Assembly: GCF_000330725.2 (NCBI RefSeq)
Contig: NZ_AMZY02000009.1
Location: 62,001-126,000, forward strand
Length of the DNA: 64,000 nucleotides
Direction: 5' to 3'
DNA from: Mariniradius saccharolyticus AK6
Lineage (GTDB): Bacteria > Bacteroidota > Bacteroidia > Cytophagales > Cyclobacteriaceae
The translations under genes were made by a program, and so were the position numbers. Numbering within the stretch: the stretch's first letter is position 1; each line of letters opens with the position of its first letter. Below the pieces are notes generated by a model, which saw only the letters and a list, made by a program, of their open reading frames with translations, was not told the DNA's origin and did not search any database. This document shows, piece after piece, positions 1 through 9,315 of this stretch.

Positions 1-1
1 C

Positions 2-859
2 GGAGTTCCGGTAAGGATTCACACAGTCGCCGGACTGCCGCTAATGGCAGCTGGAAAAAACAAAAAAGGTCTGTTGGTATGGGCGGAAAAAAAGACCTAC
101 GCCAACGCTACCCAAGTATGGCCAAATTCCCCGGCTTTGAAAGATTTTATCGTCAAAGAGGCATTGTGTGCCGAGGATAAGCTCAGCGTCATTGGCGAAG
201 GTTCTTCCAACGGAGTCGATTTTTCCCGATTCAATCGTGATAATTTGAAGGAAAACCACCTCGTGGCAGCTACGATGCGCATCATGCCCGGAGAAAATGA
301 CTTCATCATCCTGGCTGTTGGCAGGCTGGTCAAAGACAAAGGAATCGAGGAATTGGTGACAGCCTTCTTGAACTCAAAGATTTCAGATCGTGCAAAGTTG
401 GTGCTTTTGGGTTCTTTTGAACAAGAATTGAACCCGATTTCAGAGGAGATATACAAGAAAATCGTCGATCACCCACGTATCGTACAAATCGAATGGACCG
501 ACCATGTGGAGCATTATTATGCCTTGGCAGATGTCTTGGTGCATGCCTCGCATAGGGAGGGTTTTCCAAATGTCCTTTTGGAAGCAGGTGCGATGCAGTT
601 GCCCGTGATTTGTTCCGATATTATGGGCAATACGGATATCATTACCAACAGAAAGACTGGGCTGGTTTTTCCAGTCAAAAACAGCGATTTCCTGAAGGAG
701 GCACTGGAGTTTGCCTTTGTGAAAAGGGATTATATGCAGACTTTGGCAGGGAATCTTTACGCGGAAGTTTTTGAAAAATACCAGCGTCCTTACGTCCATC
801 AATTGATAGAAGAAAATTACCGAAAACTACTGGGAATCGAAAAAACGCAAAAGGTCTGA
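2..859 (+). CDS. glycosyltransferase family 4 (5' end missing)
   Basis: The reading frame is open to the first bases of the window, so the N-terminal Rossmann domain is partly cut off; 285 residues remain. The start of the visible part (VRIHTVAGLPL) matches the acceptor-side segment of GT4 (group 1) enzymes. The C-terminal nucleotide-sugar domain is complete, with LVKDKGIEELV and the EX7E motif EGFPNVLLE. It should transfer a sugar from an NDP-donor to a lipid-linked glycan at the inner membrane. The two following genes make or modify nucleotide sugars, so this is probably the end of a capsule, O-antigen or exopolysaccharide locus. The sugar specificity cannot be read from the sequence. The ATG at 44 lies inside the gene and is not its start. 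Confidence 0.9.
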   Translation, partial: GVPVRIHTVAGLPLMAAGKNKKGLLVWAEKKTYANATQVWPNSPALKDFIVKEALCAEDKLSVIGEGSSNGVDFSRFNRDNLKENHLVAATMRIMPGENDFIILAVGRLVKDKGIEELVTAFLNSKISDRAKLVLLGSFEQELNPISEEIYKKIVDHPRIVQIEWTDHVEHYYALADVLVHASHREGFPNVLLEAGAMQLPVICSDIMGNTDIITNRKTGLVFPVKNSDFLKEALEFAFVKRDYMQTLAGNLYAEVFEKYQRPYVHQLIEENYRKLLGIEKTQKV

Positions 860-943
860 TAGTTTTTTGGACAAAAAGTAAGTCCGGTTTATACAATTTG
901 GAATTTAATTTGTTTTTTAGCGTTTGATTTTAACCGCATCCAA

Positions 944-1996
944 ATGAAATTTCTTGTTACCGGTACGGCCGGATTTATTGGTTTTCATGTTGCTCAGTAT
1001 TTGCTCAATAGGGGTGACGCAGTAGTAGGCGTCGACAACATCAATGATTATTATGACGTGAATTTGAAATACCGGAGATTGGAGCATTGCGGTATAGAGA
1101 AGTCCAAAATCCAGGAGAACCAAGCCGTCAAATCAACGAAGTACCCCGCATACACTTTTTACAAGTTGGATTTGGCCAACAAGAAAGCACTCACCGAAGT
1201 TTTTGAAAAAGAAGGAATCGATGTTGTGATCAATTTGGCGGCCCAAGCGGGCGTAAGATACTCCCTCACCAATCCGGATGCCTACATAACGGCCAATATT
1301 CAAGCATTCTTGAATATTCTCGAAGCATGCCGTGCGTTTAAGATCAAGCATTTGGTGTATGCATCGTCCAGTTCGGTATATGGTGCGAATACCAAGATGC
1401 CGTTCGCCACGACCCACAATATTGACCACCCAGTCAGTCTTTATGCCGCGACCAAAAAGTCCAACGAACTGATGGCACACACCTACAGCCATCTTTTTGG
1501 TATCCCAACCACCGGATTGAGGTTCTTTACTGTTTATGGGCCTTGGGGAAGACCAGATATGGCATTGTTCCTGTTTATAGAGGCTATGTTGGCCGACAAG
1601 CCGATTGATGTGTTCAACCACGGAAAGATGAAAAGGGATTTCACCTACATCGACGATATCGTGGAAGGCATCGTCCGTGTTGCTGACCGACCTGCGAAAC
1701 CTAACCCAGAGTGGTCAGGCGACAACCCGGATCCAGGGTCTTCCTATGCGCCGTTTAAGGTTTACAATATCGGCAATTCCAAGCCGGTGGAATTGATGGA
1801 TTATATCGGCGCTTTGGAGAAGGCGATCGGGAAAACAGCCGAGAAAAACATGCTTCCATTGCAGATGGGTGACGTTCCCGCCACGTATGCCGACGTATCG
1901 GACTTGATTCGGGATACGGGTTACAAGCCCAACACGCCTGTGGAGGAAGGTGTTGCGAAATTTGTCTCTTGGTACCGAGATTTTTACGGAAAATAG
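944..1996 (+). CDS. UDP-glucuronate 4-epimerase-type NAD-dependent epimerase
   Basis: This 350-residue extended short-chain dehydrogenase has an N-terminal NAD-binding glycine motif (GTAGFIGFH), a catalytic serine region (ASSSSVYG) and the YxxxK pair (YAATK). The segment VDNINDYYDVNLK after the second strand, and the overall length, match UDP-glucuronate 4-epimerases (CapI/LpsL/GAE type), which interconvert UDP-GlcA and UDP-GalA for acidic polysaccharides. It lies 84 bp after the glycosyltransferase and 44 bp before rfbB on the same strand, probably in one transcript. A UDP-glucose or UDP-GlcNAc 4-epimerase is less likely but not excluded. Confidence 0.88.
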   Translation: MKFLVTGTAGFIGFHVAQYLLNRGDAVVGVDNINDYYDVNLKYRRLEHCGIEKSKIQENQAVKSTKYPAYTFYKLDLANKKALTEVFEKEGIDVVINLAAQAGVRYSLTNPDAYITANIQAFLNILEACRAFKIKHLVYASSSSVYGANTKMPFATTHNIDHPVSLYAATKKSNELMAHTYSHLFGIPTTGLRFFTVYGPWGRPDMALFLFIEAMLADKPIDVFNHGKMKRDFTYIDDIVEGIVRVADRPAKPNPEWSGDNPDPGSSYAPFKVYNIGNSKPVELMDYIGALEKAIGKTAEKNMLPLQMGDVPATYADVSDLIRDTGYKPNTPVEEGVAKFVSWYRDFYGK

Positions 1997-2040
1997 CATA
2001 GCATACTTCCTTTTGGGATAATTCTCCGACATTTGTTTGC

Positions 2041-3090
2041 ATGAAAAGAAACATCCTCATTACCGGAGGGGCCGGCTTTATCGGTTCCCATGTGGTAAGG
2101 CTTTTTGTCAATAAATATCCCGATTATCGAATCATCAATCTTGATTGTCTCACATATGCAGGCAATTTGGAGAACCTTCGGGACGTGGAAAATGCACCGA
2201 ATTATATTTTCGAGAAGGTAGATATCCTTGATACCAACGGCCTCAAAGAGGCTTTTGGGAGACACTCAGTTACCGACGTAATTCACTTGGCTGCCGAATC
2301 CCATGTAGATCGCTCGATTTCTGATCCCTTAGCTTTTGTGAAAACCAATGTGATAGGGACGGTCAACTTGCTGAATGCGGCCAAAGATTTTTGGAAAGGC
2401 GCTGATGACCGCTTGTTTTACCATGTTTCCACGGATGAAGTGTATGGTTCCCTGGATCATGGCGGCTTCTTCACGGAATCCACCGCATACGACCCACAGT
2501 CTCCCTATTCAGCTTCCAAGGCTTCTTCGGACCATTTCGTCCGGGCCTATGCGAATACCTACAAGTTGCGCACGGTCATTTCCAATTGCTCCAACAATTA
2601 CGGCCCCAACCAATTTCCCGAAAAACTGATCCCACTATGTATCCACAATATCCGCAACAATAAGCCATTGCCCGTATATGGAAAAGGCGAGAATGTCCGC
2701 GATTGGCTGTATGTGGAGGACCATGCACGGGCTATCGATGTGGTGTTTCATAAAGGGAAAATTGGAGAGACCTACAACATCGGTGGGTTTAATGAATGGA
2801 AAAACATCGATATCGTCAGGTTGCTTTGCCAGAAAATGGATGAGAAACTAGGCAGAAGTGCCGGTACCTCTGCTAATCTGATCACCTTCGTCAAAGACAG
2901 GGCGGGCCACGACCTGCGCTATGCGATCGACGCTACCAAAATCCAGCGGGACCTCGGATGGGAACCTTCGCTGCAGTTTGAGGAAGGTATCGGCAAAACC
3001 ATAGACTGGTACCTCGCTAACGAAGATTGGCTGGACCATGTCACCTCAGGAGCCTATCAGCAATATTATCAAGCGCATTATGGAAAATAA
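2041..3090 (+). CDS. rfbB: dTDP-glucose 4,6-dehydratase
   Basis: The 349-residue protein has the NAD motif GGAGFIGSH, the dehydratase triad segment HVSTDEVYGSL (Thr-Asp-Glu), the catalytic YSASK and the conserved NCSNNYGPNQFPEKLIP and VRDWLYVEDHARA blocks. It converts dTDP-glucose to dTDP-4-keto-6-deoxyglucose, the branch point to rhamnose and other deoxysugars. No rfbA, rfbC or rfbD follows in the window, so they must lie elsewhere or upstream. It is the last gene of the polysaccharide locus; a strong terminator starts directly at its stop codon. Confidence 0.95.
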   Translation: MKRNILITGGAGFIGSHVVRLFVNKYPDYRIINLDCLTYAGNLENLRDVENAPNYIFEKVDILDTNGLKEAFGRHSVTDVIHLAAESHVDRSISDPLAFVKTNVIGTVNLLNAAKDFWKGADDRLFYHVSTDEVYGSLDHGGFFTESTAYDPQSPYSASKASSDHFVRAYANTYKLRTVISNCSNNYGPNQFPEKLIPLCIHNIRNNKPLPVYGKGENVRDWLYVEDHARAIDVVFHKGKIGETYNIGGFNEWKNIDIVRLLCQKMDEKLGRSAGTSANLITFVKDRAGHDLRYAIDATKIQRDLGWEPSLQFEEGIGKTIDWYLANEDWLDHVTSGAYQQYYQAHYGK

Positions 3091-3122
3091 AAAACCCCGG
3101 CCAAACTGGCCGGGGTTTTTTA
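3088..3122. terminator. bidirectional intrinsic terminator
   Basis: A perfect 8-bp G+C stem, CCCCGGCC (3095-3102) and GGCCGGGG (3108-3115), with loop AAACT, is preceded by an A run and followed by a T run. It sits between the convergent rfbB and the large exported protein gene and can serve both strands. Confidence 0.93.
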
Positions 3123-3141
3123 TTCAGGACACTTGTGTTTA

Positions 3142-6100
3142 TTATTTTATCTCCACTTTTTCTATCTCCTTGAAGATGTCGATTTGGGTGGCTTGGGCTT
3201 TTTCTACAAATGGTTTCCAGTCATTGTCCATGAAGGCGTTCCAGACGACCATGGCTTCCTTAGCGCTTTCCTTAGCTTGGTCAAGAAGACGCTGTTCCGT
3301 TGGGCCAGGGGCACCGAATGACGAATTCGCATAGCTTCGTGGAGCGAAGAGCCTTGACATCGTCGTAGGATAGAGTCCACGGGTGATTCCCTGGCCTTCG
3401 ATCGTCGGACCGTAGAACGCTTCCCTGGTTTTGTCCACTTTCTTCTTGGTCTCGTTGGCCATTTTCACCAAGGCTTTCACTTCTTCTGTGTCAATATCCT
3501 TGGCATAGGCTAGCAGCTTGTCGATGGTGCGCTTGGCTTCATCGAGCTGTCTCGTAGCCTTCATCACATCTCCTGAAAGCGATTCAACTTCTTTGATGAA
3601 ATTCTCCCTTGCCTTCAGATTGGCCATTTCAGCTTGGATTCTTGGGTCACCATGGACGGTGATTTCCGTCTCTGATTTTTCTCCACCATAGGCTATTGCA
3701 ACCCGGTATTTGCCAGGCAGTGTGGGACCTCCGCTTGGTTCAAAGAATCCCCTGGAGCGAGCGCCCTGACCTCCGCCGCCACCGCCACCGAAGGATGGCG
3801 TTTCTACGGAGGATTTTCTGTCAAGATTCCAGATTACTTGGTTCACACCTTGAGTCGGTAGCGATTTGATGGTGCGGATTTGCTCGCCCTCGGCATTGTA
3901 GATCGAAATGACCACCGAGTCAAGTTTTTCCTTGCCGGCATCGTTGAGGATGAATCCCAATCTGCCGCCAAAAGGCCTGTTTTCGCCCGCATACTTGGCG
4001 CTCGCCGCAAATCTTTCACCGTGCGGCTGATGGATTTGGGCTTGGTAGGCATCGGGAGAAGGCAAGGCAGTGATTTTAGCTGCTGGAGCCTTGCCGGAGT
4101 TTTTGGCAAACTCACGCAACGGACGGATGTTGTCAAGCACATAAATGGAACGGCCAAAGGTACCAATCACCAAATCAGCCTCCCTTTCCTGGATGACCAT
4201 GTCGTAAGTCGATACTGCATTGGGATAGCCGTGTCTCCATTGGTTCCAGGTTTTGGCATTGTCGAAACTGACATACAATCCGAATTCCGTGCCGAGAAAA
4301 ACCAGGTTCGGCTCTACGGGATCCTGCACAATGGAGAGCGTATACCCGCTTACCTTGCTGTCGTCGGCAATCCTTTCGAAAGATGCACCATGGTTTTTGG
4401 TGCGGTAAGCGTAGGCACTAAAGTCATTGTTCCTGTAGTTGTTGGCAATGATCCATGCTTCTCCGGCATTATACCGGGAGGCTTGGATTTGCGGAATCCA
4501 GGTTGCCTTGGGTAGTCCAGTCAATTTGGCGGATGTATTGGTCCAAGTTTTTCCACCGTCTTTGGTCACCTGCACGTTGCCGTCGTCGGTTCCCACCCAG
4601 ATCACGTTTGGATCTACCGGACTCGGCGCAATGGCAATGATGGTGGTATGGTTTTCGGCACCCGTGATATCATAGGTCAACCCCCCGGTTTCTTGCTGCT
4701 TCTGCTTTTCGGGATCGTTGGTTGTCAAATCGGGAGAGATGATTTCCCAAGTCTCGCCCCTGTCCGTACTCTTGTGTAGGAATTGGCTTCCGTAATAGAT
4801 CGTTGCCGCGTTGTGCGGATCTTGTGCAATGGCTGCATTCCAGTTGAACCTCAGGAAAACATTTTTATCTGGATGGGTTGGGCGGATAATGCGACGGTGG
4901 CTGGTCTCCTTATCGAACCTCGCTACGTTCCCACCTTGGGACATAGCGTAGCCAAACCGAGAGTTTTCAGGGTCGGATACAACATCAAATCCATCTCCAA
5001 ACATGATTTCCTGCCAATAGGTATTTCTGATCCCATCTTGCCTCCAAACATAGGCTGGTCCTACCCAGCTTCCGTTATCTTGAAGACCGCCGTAAATGTT
5101 GTAGGGGATTTCGTTGTCCACATTGATATGGTACCACTGTCCGACAGGAATGCCTTCGGCAAAAAGCCAGGTCTTTCCACCGTCACGGGTCACGTTCAAA
5201 CCGCCATCGTTGCCATCGATCATCATCTTCGGATCATGCGGATTGATATACCAAGCATGGTGGTCGGGGTGTACACCTTCGTAGGAGAGCAGTTCCTTGA
5301 ATGATCTACCACCATCCTCACTGATGCCTACCCTTGAGTACAAGGTGTAGATCCTGTCAGCATTTTTGGGATCAGCGTAGATTTCGTAGTAGTAGAATGG
5401 TCGGTCACCGATTTCCGGCTTGTCGTTGATGACTTTGAAATTGTTGCCCCCGTCTTCAGAGACGTAGAGCGCATTTTTGCTGGATTCGATGAGCGCATAG
5501 ACTTTTTGGCTGTTGGCTTTGGAGATTGCCAATCCCATCCTGCCCAGGTCGCCCTTAGGCAAGCCGTTTTTATCGTCCAGCTTTTTCCAGTTTTCCCCGC
5601 CATCAATGGTCACATAGAGTCCAGAGGATGGGCCACCGGATTTGAAAAACCATGGATATCTGCGGTGTTCCCACATATTCACAAAAAGCTTGTTGGGATT
5701 GTTGGGATCCATGATCATCTCGCCGACGCCCGTCTTGGTATCGACGTAGAGGATTTTCTTCCAGGTTTTCCCACCATCCGTGGTCTTGTACACGCCGCGG
5801 TCTTCTTGCTCACCCCATGGCGAACCAATGGCTCCGACAAATACCGTGTTTGGATCGTCGGGATGTACGATGATGCGGTGGATGGCTTTGGTTTTTTCCA
5901 AGCCGATCATCTGCCAGGTCTGTCCTGCGTCAAGGGAACGATATACGCCTGCGCCCATATTGAGCGAGTTTCTCGGGTTGCCTTCTCCCGTGCCGACCCA
6001 GATGATGTTGGGGTTTTTCTGGTAAATGGAAATTGCGCCTATCGAGTGAACCTTTTCTTCGTCAAAAATCGGCTCGAAGGTGACCCCTCCCGATGTGGAT

Positions 6101-6333
6101 TTCCAAAGTCCACCGGAAGCAGATCCAGCGTAGATGATGTTGGGATTCTCATGGACGGCATCGATCGCCGTAATCCTGCCCGACATAGCGGAGGGGCCGA
6201 TGCTCCGCGCCTTCATGTTTTTGAACAGTGACATGTCGACCTGCTGGGCAAAGAGATTGCTTTGCAGGGGCATCAGCCCCACCAAAGCCAGCAATCCCCA
6301 GAAGTACATTTGGGTAAGTATTCGTTTTTTCAT
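3142..6333 (-). CDS. exported VPS10/sortilin-like beta-propeller protein with Asp-box repeats
   Basis: This 1063-residue protein has a signal peptide (about residues 1-29, ending near NLFAQ) followed by the conserved opening KARSIGPSAMSGRITAID of a widespread Bacteroidota family annotated as glycosyl hydrolase or sortilin-like. At least eight Asp-box motifs (SxDxGxTW) are visible, for example SLDAGQTW, TTDGGKTW, TIDGGENW, SEDGGNNF, STDRGETW and TKDGGKTW, indicating one or two beta-propellers over about residues 50-720. A glycine run (coding about 3776-3790) and a mostly helical tail of about 150 residues follow. No catalytic residues could be assigned, so true glycosidase activity is doubtful. 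It is monocistronic, faces rfbB tail to tail, and is probably periplasmic or at the outer surface. Confidence 0.88.
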   Translation of the reverse strand: MKKRILTQMYFWGLLALVGLMPLQSNLFAQQVDMSLFKNMKARSIGPSAMSGRITAIDAVHENPNIIYAGSASGGLWKSTSGGVTFEPIFDEEKVHSIGAISIYQKNPNIIWVGTGEGNPRNSLNMGAGVYRSLDAGQTWQMIGLEKTKAIHRIIVHPDDPNTVFVGAIGSPWGEQEDRGVYKTTDGGKTWKKILYVDTKTGVGEMIMDPNNPNKLFVNMWEHRRYPWFFKSGGPSSGLYVTIDGGENWKKLDDKNGLPKGDLGRMGLAISKANSQKVYALIESSKNALYVSEDGGNNFKVINDKPEIGDRPFYYYEIYADPKNADRIYTLYSRVGISEDGGRSFKELLSYEGVHPDHHAWYINPHDPKMMIDGNDGGLNVTRDGGKTWLFAEGIPVGQWYHINVDNEIPYNIYGGLQDNGSWVGPAYVWRQDGIRNTYWQEIMFGDGFDVVSDPENSRFGYAMSQGGNVARFDKETSHRRIIRPTHPDKNVFLRFNWNAAIAQDPHNAATIYYGSQFLHKSTDRGETWEIISPDLTTNDPEKQKQQETGGLTYDITGAENHTTIIAIAPSPVDPNVIWVGTDDGNVQVTKDGGKTWTNTSAKLTGLPKATWIPQIQASRYNAGEAWIIANNYRNNDFSAYAYRTKNHGASFERIADDSKVSGYTLSIVQDPVEPNLVFLGTEFGLYVSFDNAKTWNQWRHGYPNAVSTYDMVIQEREADLVIGTFGRSIYVLDNIRPLREFAKNSGKAPAAKITALPSPDAYQAQIHQPHGERFAASAKYAGENRPFGGRLGFILNDAGKEKLDSVVISIYNAEGEQIRTIKSLPTQGVNQVIWNLDRKSSVETPSFGGGGGGGQGARSRGFFEPSGGPTLPGKYRVAIAYGGEKSETEITVHGDPRIQAEMANLKARENFIKEVESLSGDVMKATRQLDEAKRTIDKLLAYAKDIDTEEVKALVKMANETKKKVDKTREAFYGPTIEGQGITRGLYPTTMSRLFAPRSYANSSFGAPGPTEQRLLDQAKESAKEAMVVWNAFMDNDWKPFVEKAQATQIDIFKEIEKVEIK

Positions 6334-6689
6334 GGATTGATGTAGGTTATAAAGTGTTAAATAAAGTCAATTTCAATCATAAAAATAACATATTGATATG
6401 GGGGGATTTTTCATTGGATAAAAGGGCGATAAAATTAATCTGTTTGGTGTTTTTTTGGATTCAGACTACTCTTTTGGCTTGAATAGCGGGTATTGTGATA
6501 TCGGATTGGCCTGCGTTGCGAATCGTATTGGTATTTGGTAATAGCTGAATTTTTGAACCCGAATATCAAAACAGCAGGTTTGTCGTTGGTGAAGTTAGCG
6601 AAAAGTAAAGGCGGACACAGCGCGTCCTTTCCTTGGAATTGAAAAAATAAAGCGGAACTTTGCACTCGCTTTAAAGTACCGATTAATCC
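6334..6689. other. divergent intergenic region
   Basis: This 356-bp space separates the divergent Asp-box protein and LysM genes. It must hold promoters for both. Only one promoter-like pair, described separately, could be proposed; no RNA gene or repeat is seen. A minus-strand ORF that begins inside the LysM gene and runs to 6435 has no recognisable protein character. Confidence 0.5.
6633..6663 (+). promoter_or_regulatory. possible Bacteroidota sigma-A promoter for the LysM gene
   Basis: TTGG at 6633-6636 and GAACTTTGC at 6655-6663, 18 bp apart, resemble the Bacteroidota -33 (TTTG) and -7 (TAnnTTTG) elements. The start codon lies 27 bp downstream. Both boxes deviate from consensus, so this is only a proposal. 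Confidence 0.35.
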
Positions 6690-7865
6690 ATGAGAAAAAC
6701 ATTTGTATTGGGATTTTGTATTTTGCTGAGCCTCGCTGCCAATGCCGCCGATCTCACTTTGGTGGACTCTGTAGGAATAGAAAAAGTCGGCGATAAGTTC
6801 TTCATCATTCACCAAGTTGACGAGAAGGAAACACTTTTTGGGATATCGAGGAGATACCAAGTGACGGTAAATGAACTGGTACAAACCAATCCAACCTTAT
6901 CTGAGGGACTCAAAATTGGTCAACGCATCAGGATCCCCTATACGCCCAAAGCAACCACTCCAACCCCCGCGCCCGCTACGCCAAAGCCTGCGCAGCCTGC
7001 CACAACTACCCCAAGCGCGGGCTCGGTAATCCATACCGTTGCGCAAGGGGAGACCATGTTTTCGATTTCAAAAAAATACAATGTCGCAGTTGGAGATATT
7101 ATTAGTTGGAATAAACTGAGTGGTTCTGATATTGCCGTTGGGCAGAAACTTGAAATCCGTACCAATGCAACTTCCGCCAAAGCTTCGGCTACAGTTCCCG
7201 CTGCAGCAGCCACACAGCCGAAGCCAAGCCAGCCTCTCGAAAACAGGCCTTCAACTCCTGCACCGCAAAACCAGAATATAGAGAAGCCTGCCGCACCAAC
7301 TCAGGTGGCAACCAACGCGCAACTTCCTGGTGATTGGATTACCCACACGGTAGCTCAAGGGGAAACGCTTTTCTCCATTTCCCAGAAATACAACAGCTCT
7401 GTGGACGATATCCGTTCTTGGAATGGACTAGGGTCAAATAGCATTTCAGTAGGTCAAAAGCTGAAAGTCGGGCGTGAAGCAAACTCCAACGTACCGGTCG
7501 TGACTGCAACCGTTCCGGTCATTGTCAATAATGAAAAGTCCTCCGCAACGCTGAGTTCTTCCTCATCGGAGCGAGTCGACCCGAATGCAAGCACGGCTTA
7601 CAAAAACATTAAGGAAACCGGTTTGGCGGAAGTGATCGAAGGTACGGCCAACAATAAAAAGTACCTGGTCTTGCACCGCGATGCGCCTGTAGGCACGATC
7701 ATGCGTGTGCGCAACGAAGAAAATGACATTACGATTTTCGCAAGGGTGGTCGGGAAACTCCCTGACACAGGTGACAACAACAAATTGGTCATCAAGTTAT
7801 CCAAAGCAGCTTATGACCAACTCCGGGCGGTGAATCCTAGATTCCCGGTTGAAATTTCCTATTGA
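6690..7865 (+). CDS. secreted triple-LysM protein with C-terminal RlpA-like barrel
   Basis: The 391-residue protein starts with a signal peptide (about residues 1-19, SLAANAA). It has three LysM domains at about 38-85, 112-156 and 222-265, each with the DExETLFxIS or QGETxFSIS core, joined by Ala/Pro/Thr-rich linkers. The last 90 residues (GLAEVIEG, LHRDAPVGTIMRVRN, VGKLPDT) resemble the double-psi beta-barrel seen in RlpA-like proteins. LysM binds peptidoglycan GlcNAc, so a cell-wall location is expected. The catalytic residues needed for lytic activity were not identified; a structural or scaffolding role is equally possible. Its stop is followed by the next start within 6 bp. Confidence 0.9.
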   Translation: MRKTFVLGFCILLSLAANAADLTLVDSVGIEKVGDKFFIIHQVDEKETLFGISRRYQVTVNELVQTNPTLSEGLKIGQRIRIPYTPKATTPTPAPATPKPAQPATTTPSAGSVIHTVAQGETMFSISKKYNVAVGDIISWNKLSGSDIAVGQKLEIRTNATSAKASATVPAAAATQPKPSQPLENRPSTPAPQNQNIEKPAAPTQVATNAQLPGDWITHTVAQGETLFSISQKYNSSVDDIRSWNGLGSNSISVGQKLKVGREANSNVPVVTATVPVIVNNEKSSATLSSSSSERVDPNASTAYKNIKETGLAEVIEGTANNKKYLVLHRDAPVGTIMRVRNEENDITIFARVVGKLPDTGDNNKLVIKLSKAAYDQLRAVNPRFPVEISY

Positions 7866-7870
7866 TCCAA

Positions 7871-8425
7871 ATGCAAAAAATTTCCCTCTTCTTCCATTAC
7901 TTTTTTCGCTTTATCTGGAATGCCGTTTTTGTCATATCCTATCCGATCATTGCGACATTTGGGATACTCTTCATTGGGCTCACCTACGTGTTTTCCGCAA
8001 TATCACGGCTTTTGGCAGGTCTGAAGAAAGGTAAGGAGGAACAGTCATACAAAATGACGGATTGGGTACCCTTGCCACAGGCAGAGAGTCTTTTGGAAGC
8101 AAAGCCGTTCAAACAGATCGTATTCGGACCGACTTGCTTCCAACTCCGGAGGATAGATGGAGTTCCATCGGTACTGCAGGACCATATCTTTGGCAGCAAG
8201 GTGAAATTCATGGAAGAGGGCTTGCTGCTTGAAAAATGGAATACGACTGATTCCAAACTTTTACCGGATTTTGACATCTGTCTGTACAATCCGGATAGGG
8301 ATACTTTGACCCCATTGACCACGATTAAGTGTTTCGATTGGCACCTGTCGGGCAAGGAAGACAACCGATTACAGTTCAAGTGGTTTGATGGCATACAAGG
8401 TGGGGAGGTAAGTGTCGCCATTTGA
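7871..8425 (+). CDS. membrane-anchored protein of unknown function
   Basis: The ATG at 7871 gives 184 residues and follows the LysM stop by 5 bp. The N-terminus has a long hydrophobic stretch (about residues 10-42, IIATFGILFIGLTYVFSAI), then a soluble domain rich in aromatic residues (FGPTCFQLRRIDG, CFDWHLSGK). No family was recognised. The stop overlaps the run-up to the next ATG, so it is probably co-transcribed with both neighbours. The N-terminal helix suggests an inner-membrane protein with a cytoplasmic or periplasmic domain; the orientation is unclear. Confidence 0.75.
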   Translation: MQKISLFFHYFFRFIWNAVFVISYPIIATFGILFIGLTYVFSAISRLLAGLKKGKEEQSYKMTDWVPLPQAESLLEAKPFKQIVFGPTCFQLRRIDGVPSVLQDHIFGSKVKFMEEGLLLEKWNTTDSKLLPDFDICLYNPDRDTLTPLTTIKCFDWHLSGKEDNRLQFKWFDGIQGGEVSVAI

Positions 8426-8427
8426 AG

Positions 8428-9198
8428 ATGGATCTGAAGGATTTTTTGGACCAAAAGGTCGCACAATTCAATCAACCTGGATTTATTGACTTGGATCCAA
8501 TATCGATTCCACATCATTTCTCCAAAAAACAAGACATTGAAATTGCTGGATTTTTCGCGGCCACCCTCGCTTGGGGTCAGCGCAAAACCATTGTCCTAAA
8601 GTGCAATGAATTGCTTCGCTTGATGGACAATGCACCCCATGATTTTGTACTGAACCATACCGATGCCGATCTGAAAGCTTTGCTGAAATTCAAACACCGC
8701 ACCTTCAACGACCTCGATCTACTGTATTTTGTGCGTTTTTTCGCTTGGTACTTTCAGGAAAACGATTCCTTGGAAAATGCTTTCTGCATCGGCCTGCAAG
8801 ATGAGCAAGCCGAAATGAAAACCTTACTGACCAACTTTCACCGCTTGTTCTTTAACCTGCCAGAGGCGCCACAAAGAACCAAAAAGCACGTCGCAACTCC
8901 CGAACGCAACTCAGCTTGCAAGCGGATCAATATGTTCCTTCGCTGGATGGTCCGGAAGGACGACAAAGGAGTGGATTTTGGGATTTGGCATAGAATCAAG
9001 CCGGCACAATTGATTTGTCCCTGTGACTTGCACGTAGACCGGGTTGCCCGCAAATTGGGCTTGATAGAGAGAAAACAAACCGACTGGCAAACCGCAGTCG
9101 AATTGACCGAGAGGCTGAGGGAATTTGACCCCAATGATCCGGTGAAATATGACTTCGCCCTATTTGGGCTTGGTGTTGAGGAAAAGTACGGGATGTGA
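8428..9198 (+). CDS. TIGR02757 family protein (DUF2400)
   Basis: This 256-residue soluble protein has the hallmarks of the TIGR02757 family common in Bacteroidota: IAGFFAATLAWGQRKTI near the N-terminus, KRINMFLRWMVRKD, LICPCDLHVDRVARKLGL and a C-terminal DPVKYDFALFGLGV. The Cys and His in the CPCDLHVDR segment and the helical pattern recall the HhH-GPD DNA glycosylase fold, but no biochemical function is established. The ATG at 8428 was preferred over a TTG two codons upstream; it sits 2 bp after the stop of the preceding gene. Confidence 0.88.
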   Translation: MDLKDFLDQKVAQFNQPGFIDLDPISIPHHFSKKQDIEIAGFFAATLAWGQRKTIVLKCNELLRLMDNAPHDFVLNHTDADLKALLKFKHRTFNDLDLLYFVRFFAWYFQENDSLENAFCIGLQDEQAEMKTLLTNFHRLFFNLPEAPQRTKKHVATPERNSACKRINMFLRWMVRKDDKGVDFGIWHRIKPAQLICPCDLHVDRVARKLGLIERKQTDWQTAVELTERLREFDPNDPVKYDFALFGLGVEEKYGM

Positions 9199-9210
9199 CA
9201 CGCGCACGGG

Positions 9211-9315
9211 GTTTGAGGCCTTTCAAACAAAGGAGGAGATTTTGATATCTTCCTGCGCAGGAAAAGCACCATCTATCCAACTTCCAACTTCGTATTTCTA
9301 ACCTCTAACTTCTAT
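9211..9315. repeat. short inverted repeats and CT-rich simple repeat
   Basis: After the TIGR02757 stop come GTTTGA/TCAAAC arms (9211-9228), a perfect 14-bp palindrome TTCCTGCGCAGGAA (9250-9263) and a low-complexity stretch (about 9278-9315) made of variants of CCAACTT, CTAACCT and CTAACTT. The palindromes may act as a weak terminator between the convergent genes. Confidence 0.55.

Noticed and set aside
5506-6231. 241-residue plus-strand ORF inside the Asp-box protein gene
   Set aside because: It is fully antisense to a well-supported 1063-residue gene and shows no domain, signal or natural composition; it is a shadow of the repeats.
6435-6884. 149-residue minus-strand ORF upstream of and into the LysM gene
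   Set aside because: It begins inside the LysM signal and first LysM coding region and has an unnatural composition, so it was not called.
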